Shown here: piece by piece, positions 12,705-16,031 of the stretch | How the letters are laid out: every line of letters begins with the position of its first letter | How positions within the stretch are numbered: position 1 is the stretch's first letter | Assembly: GCA_964349045.1 (NCBI GenBank) | Contig: CAYGFI010000110.1 | Location: forward strand, 1-16,031 | DNA length: 16,031 nt | Direction: 5' to 3' | DNA from: JACJXF01 sp964349045 | Lineage (GTDB): Bacteria; Bacteroidota; Bacteroidia; Bacteroidales; GCA-2748055 | The notes under the pieces: generated by a model | Database searches by the model: none | Seen by the model: only the letters and a program-made list of their open reading frames with translations | What the model was told of the DNA's origin: nothing | Position numbers and translations under genes: made by a program

Positions 12705-14009
12705 ATGAGCGCTAAACCTATACCCGAAGGTTATCTTTTTACAAGACGATATACCAATTATGTATTTGTATTGCTTTTCCTGCTTTATATGTTCGATTAT
12801 GTCGACCGTATGATCATCACTTCCCTGTTTCCTTTTTTAAAAGCTGACTGGAATCTTACCGATACCCAATGCGGAATGATGATATCAGCGGTTTATTGGT
12901 CGATTGTATTATTTACAATACCGGTTTCTATACTTATCGACCGCTGGAGCCGGAGAAGAACCATTGGGTTTATGGCAATACTCTGGAGTATTGCAACTGC
13001 TGCGGGAGCATTTACAAAATCATCCGCTCAATTATTCACAACCCGAACTGCAATTGGAGTTGGTGAAGCAGGATATGCTCCTGGAGGATCTGCAATGATT
13101 TCAGGACTTTACCCTCTGCGTAAAAGAGCCTGGATGATGGGATTGTGGAACGCTTCAATTCCACTGGGCAGCGCTATTGGAATTGCAGTTGGAGGTATTA
13201 TTGCAACTCACTGGGGTTGGCGACATGCATTAGGTATTGTAGCAATTCCAGGTATGATTATTGGGATTCTTTTTCTCTTTGTAAAGGATTACAAAACTGT
13301 AACACTTGAGAAAACCGCTACTAAAGAAGAAAAGAAAATAGAGCGGATAAAAGTCAAAATGAATATGCACGACATCGTTGCAGAGTTCCTGAATAAACCC
13401 GCTTTGATTTTCACATATTTTGCTATGGCAGGAGTGGTTTTTACTACCACTTCACTTCTTACATGGTTACCTACCTATTTTCACCGTGTTCAGGGTCTTC
13501 CTGAGAGCGCGGCAGGTATGAAAGCCAGTGCAGTTATGCTTCTTGCTATTATCGGAGCTCCATTGGGCGGGTACCTGTCTGATAAATGGAGAAAAAAAAG
13601 AATTAATGCCAGGCTACTCTTTCCAACAATTACAACTTTTCTTTCAGCAGTAATTTTATTTCTGGCATTTACCATTTTTAAAGATATGATTCAATACGCA
13701 CTCTTATTGTCTTTAGGCATCTGCATTACGGCGTTTCTTTCTGCCGCTGCAGCGGTTACACAGGATCTTGTTCATGCCGGTCTCCGGGCATTTTCCTACG
13801 CCATTGCAGTTGTGGTACAGAATCTTCTTGGAGCTTCATTAGGACCAATTGTTATGGGTGCTATTTCAGACAAAACTAATATTCAAACTGCTTTTTCTGT
13901 CCTGCCTATTGCTCTTGTAATAGCCTCAATATTGTTCTTTGCCGGTTCTTTTTATTATGAGAGGGATTTAAACCTTGTAGAAAAAATTCATCTGGTAGCA
14001 AAAGAATAA
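12705..14009 (+). CDS. MFS transporter, Spinster-like
   Basis: Twelve-helix major facilitator transporter of the Spinster-like type, inner membrane; bacterial members are mostly annotated only as MFS transporters, so the substrate is open. Seen: helix 1 with YMFDYVDRMIITSLFPF, MFS motif A between helices 2 and 3 as DRWSRRRTIGF, the segment AIGVGEAGYAPGGSAMISGL in helix 4, and NASIPLGSAIGIAVGG in helix 5, all typical of the Spns group. A charged loop of about 40 residues (near residues 195-235, rich in Lys and Glu) divides the two six-helix halves. Length 434 is normal. It seems to have its own promoter and is followed by a 166-bp gap before the ABC-F gene. Confidence 0.9.
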   Translation: MSAKPIPEGYLFTRRYTNYVFVLLFLLYMFDYVDRMIITSLFPFLKADWNLTDTQCGMMISAVYWSIVLFTIPVSILIDRWSRRRTIGFMAILWSIATAAGAFTKSSAQLFTTRTAIGVGEAGYAPGGSAMISGLYPLRKRAWMMGLWNASIPLGSAIGIAVGGIIATHWGWRHALGIVAIPGMIIGILFLFVKDYKTVTLEKTATKEEKKIERIKVKMNMHDIVAEFLNKPALIFTYFAMAGVVFTTTSLLTWLPTYFHRVQGLPESAAGMKASAVMLLAIIGAPLGGYLSDKWRKKRINARLLFPTITTFLSAVILFLAFTIFKDMIQYALLLSLGICITAFLSAAAAVTQDLVHAGLRAFSYAIAVVVQNLLGASLGPIVMGAISDKTNIQTAFSVLPIALVIASILFFAGSFYYERDLNLVEKIHLVAKE

Positions 14010-14118
14010 CAATTTAGGTTCAGAAAATAAATGGTTTTAAAAATAACCGGGTTTTCAAATCTCGTATCGATTTATTTGGATTTTCAAAATAAAATAATCA
14101 TTCTAAATCAAAATTGAT

Positions 14119-14126
14119 TACCTTTG
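14119..14126 (+). promoter_or_regulatory. -7 box TACCTTTG of the ABC-F gene
   Basis: Exact match to the Bacteroidota -7 consensus TAnnTTTG, followed by C as often seen. Transcription would start near 14133, leaving a leader of about 43 nt. A matching TTG at 19-21 bp upstream is not evident. Confidence 0.5.
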
Positions 14127-14175
14127 CGGCCTCTATAAAAAATAAGCCAGGATATAATAAAATTTTGATTAATAA

Positions 14176-15762
14176 ATGATTACAGTTTCTAATCTCGCTC
14201 TTCAATTCGGAAAAAGGATATTGTTTCAGGATGTGAATCTGAAATTCACAAGTGGTAATTGTTACGGCATTATCGGAGCTAATGGTTCCGGAAAATCAAC
14301 TTTAATTAAGATCCTTAGCAATGAACTCGATCCGGTTCGCGGATCGGTTACTATTGGTAGTGGAGAAAGACTATCAGTTCTACAGCAGGATCGCTATGCC
14401 TTTGATGAATATACCGTTATCAACACCGTACTCATGGGTCACGAGGAGTTCTGGAGTGTATTGCATGAGAAGGACGCTTTATATGCAAAGCCTGACTTTA
14501 ATGATGAAGACGGAATCAAGGCTTCACATCTCGAGGAACGATTTGCCGAAATGGACGGTTGGAACGCTGAAAGTAATGCTGCAAGTCTTTTAAGCGGTTT
14601 AGGAATTGCCGAGAATTTTCATCATAAGTTCATGAAAGAACTTAGCAATAAGCAGAAAGTAAAAGTACTTATTGCCCAGGCTCTGTTTGGGAAACCCGAC
14701 AACCTCCTTCTGGATGAACCAACCAACGACCTTGACCTCGATACCGTCTCCTGGCTTGAACATTATTTATCGAATTACGATAATACAGTATTGGTTGTTT
14801 CCCACGACCGGCATTTTCTGGATTCAATATGTACCCATACGGTTGATATCGACTTTGGGAAAATACAGCTTTTCGCCGGTAACTACAGCTTCTGGTATCA
14901 GTCTAGCCAGCTCGCACTTCGTCAGCAAACTGCGCAAAATAAGAAGGCGGAGGAAAAGAAAAAAGAATTACTCGAGTTTATTGCACGCTTTAGCGCCAAT
15001 GTAGCGAAATCGAAGCAGACTACCAGTCGTAAGAAGATGATCGAAAAACTGAATATCGAAGAAATCCGACCTTCAACCCGTAAATACCCGGGAATTATTT
15101 TCAATCCAGGCCGCGAACCTGGAAATGTAATTCTTGAAGTTAAAAATCTTTCAAAAAGTATCGAAGGTGAGGTATTGTTTAAAGACTTAAGCTTTGTTGT
15201 TAATAAGGATGAAAAGATAGTTTTCCTTTCCCATGATCCCCGTGCCATGACCGCTCTCTTTGAAATTCTGGCCGGACATATGAAACCTGATTCCGGCAGT
15301 TTCGAATGGGGGCAAACTATTACCACTGCGTACCTGCCCGTTGATAATTCAGAATTTTTTGTAAAAAACTTAAATCTTCTCGAATGGCTGGCTCAATATT
15401 CTGAAGATTCAAGCGAAATTTATCTCAGGGGATATCTTGGTAAAATGCTATTTTCAGGAGATGAAGTATTCAAAAAAGCTTCGGTTTTATCGGGAGGGGA
15501 AAAAGTCCGCTGCATGATTTCCCGCATGATGCTGAAACGGGCTAATATGCTTATCCTCGATACTCCTACTAACCACCTCGACCTTGAATCGATCCAGGCA
15601 TTTAACAACTCCCTTGTTAGTTTTAAAGGAAATGTACTGATGGCTTCGCATGACCATGAGTTTATCCAGACTGTTAGTAACCGAATCATAGAATTTACTA
15701 AAAAAGGAAATATTGACAAAAAAATGGAGTACGACGATTATCTGGAGTGGAGAGATAAATAA
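14176..15762 (+). CDS. ABC-F ATPase, YbiT-like, with one degenerate ATP site
   Basis: Soluble tandem-ABC protein of the ABC-F family, which bind the ribosomal E site and act on translation; no membrane helices. NBD1 (about residues 1-235) has an intact Walker A GANGSGKST (Lys40), Walker B LLLDEPTND (Asp180, Glu181) and H-switch SHDRH (His210), but a degenerate signature LSNKQ (156-160). A linker of about residues 236-320, partly a charged coiled coil (KKAEEKKKELLEFI), corresponds to the ribosome-contacting arm. NBD2 has a canonical signature LSGGE (438-442) and His492, but its P-loop reads FLSHDPRAMTAL with Met358 where Lys belongs, and Walker B reads LILDTPTNHLD with Thr463 for the catalytic Glu. 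One composite site is thus canonical and the other lost. 528 residues is normal for YbiT-like proteins. Confidence 0.93.
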   Translation: MITVSNLALQFGKRILFQDVNLKFTSGNCYGIIGANGSGKSTLIKILSNELDPVRGSVTIGSGERLSVLQQDRYAFDEYTVINTVLMGHEEFWSVLHEKDALYAKPDFNDEDGIKASHLEERFAEMDGWNAESNAASLLSGLGIAENFHHKFMKELSNKQKVKVLIAQALFGKPDNLLLDEPTNDLDLDTVSWLEHYLSNYDNTVLVVSHDRHFLDSICTHTVDIDFGKIQLFAGNYSFWYQSSQLALRQQTAQNKKAEEKKKELLEFIARFSANVAKSKQTTSRKKMIEKLNIEEIRPSTRKYPGIIFNPGREPGNVILEVKNLSKSIEGEVLFKDLSFVVNKDEKIVFLSHDPRAMTALFEILAGHMKPDSGSFEWGQTITTAYLPVDNSEFFVKNLNLLEWLAQYSEDSSEIYLRGYLGKMLFSGDEVFKKASVLSGGEKVRCMISRMMLKRANMLILDTPTNHLDLESIQAFNNSLVSFKGNVLMASHDHEFIQTVSNRIIEFTKKGNIDKKMEYDDYLEWRDK

Positions 15763-15803
15763 CTCATTTTATGTTTAATAGCAAATCGTATCATGCCTGA
15801 TAA

Positions 15804-15836
15804 TTTTGAAAAAGAACCTTTTTTGAGGTATTTTTG
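15804..15836 (+). promoter_or_regulatory. Candidate distal promoter of the RRM gene
   Basis: TTTTG at 15804-15808, a 20-bp gap and TATTTTTG at 15829-15836 give a good fit to TTG-N19-21-TAnnTTTG. It would produce a leader of roughly 90 nt. An AT-rich AAAAAG/CTTTTT stem at 15809-15823 inside the spacer could instead mark the end of the ABC-F transcript. Confidence 0.45.
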
Positions 15837-15888
15837 AAATTATTTACCATTATTCTTGCGAAATATGGCTTTTGAATTAAAATAAGAC

Positions 15889-15896
15889 TACTTTTG
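15889..15896 (+). promoter_or_regulatory. Candidate proximal -7 box TACTTTTG of the RRM gene
   Basis: Exact TAnnTTTG match 34 bp before the ATG, which would give a leader of about 28 nt. The nearest TTG is badly spaced, so the -33 half is not supported. Confidence 0.4.
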
Positions 15897-15930
15897 AAAA
15901 AATTATTATCAATTAAATTATAAGCTTATT

Positions 15931-16031
15931 ATGAACATTTTTGTTGGAAGTCTTCCTTTTAGTTTAAAGGAATCTGAGTTAAAAGAGTATTTCGAAGAGT
16001 ATGGTGAAGTTGCATCGGTAAAGATTATCAG
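15931..16031 (+). CDS. RRM-type RNA-binding protein (5' part only)
   Basis: The gene starts at 15931 and runs off the window after 33 complete codons. The visible part, MNIFVGSLPF then LKEYFEEYGEVASVKI, contains the RNP2 motif IFVGSL of an RNA recognition motif, the first helix (ESELKEYFEEYG) and the start of the second strand. Bacteroidota commonly encode short single-RRM proteins of about 80-130 residues with a Gly- or Lys-rich tail that bind RNA; RNP1 is expected just beyond the edge. An AT-rich upstream region with two candidate -7 boxes precedes it. Confidence 0.88.
   Translation, partial: MNIFVGSLPFSLKESELKEYFEEYGEVASVKII

Overview
The window reads as a chromosomal piece of a Bacteroidota genome, probably from a Bacteroidales/Marinilabiliales-like environmental anaerobe or microaerophile. 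The signs are the gene families (ABC-F of the YbiT type, peptidase S37, C_GCAxxG_C_C protein, Tat-exported Gfo/Idh/MocA proteins, a Dabb-domain protein, a single-RRM protein), several upstream boxes that fit the Bacteroidota -7 consensus TAnnTTTG, start codons without clear Shine-Dalgarno sequences, and AT-rich spacers full of short repeats. No rRNA, tRNA, CRISPR array, phage gene or intact transposase was seen.

Layout. Apart from a glutathione peroxidase at the left edge (30-461, plus strand), everything from 469 to 9375 is on the minus strand and everything from 9604 to the right edge is on the plus strand. The 228-bp spacer at 9376-9603 is therefore a divergent intergenic region. Left block, in order of transcription: an OPT-type oligopeptide transporter (9375-7282), a small PqqD-like protein (7257-6880), an Xaa-His dipeptidase PepD (6871-5417) and a Tat-exported Gfo/Idh/MocA oxidoreductase (5343-4024). 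Then follows a 687-bp repeat-rich gap, a flavin-reductase/rubredoxin fusion (Hrb, 3336-2635) with rubrerythrin (2565-1987), a second repeat-rich gap, a four-helix membrane protein (1600-962) and a Tat-exported Dabb-domain protein (876-469). Right block: a YddG-like DMT exporter (9604-10548), a secreted S37 peptidase (10618-11910), a six-cysteine C_GCAxxG_C_C protein (12062-12505), a Spinster-like MFS transporter (12705-14009), an ABC-F ATPase (14176-15762) and the first 34 codons of an RRM protein (15931 to the edge).

Function. Two themes stand out. One is peptide use: secreted S37 peptidase, OPT importer and cytoplasmic PepD, with a RiPP-recognition-like PqqD protein between importer and dipeptidase. 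The other is defence against peroxide and oxygen: Cys-type glutathione peroxidase, rubrerythrin, and Hrb as its plausible electron donor.

Most unusual content. (1) The ABC-F protein has lost the key residues of exactly one of its two composite ATP sites. (2) The spacers hold a set of tandem arrays with a strict 7- or 8-bp period and mostly different unit sequences, one of them carrying two copies of a 24-bp palindrome exactly 80 bp apart. (3) A 287-bp structured element bounded by 19-bp terminal inverted repeats (18 of 19 matching) looks like a MITE or a decayed insertion sequence. (4) Two further spacers fold into long imperfect hairpins. All family assignments come from reading motifs; no database search was possible.
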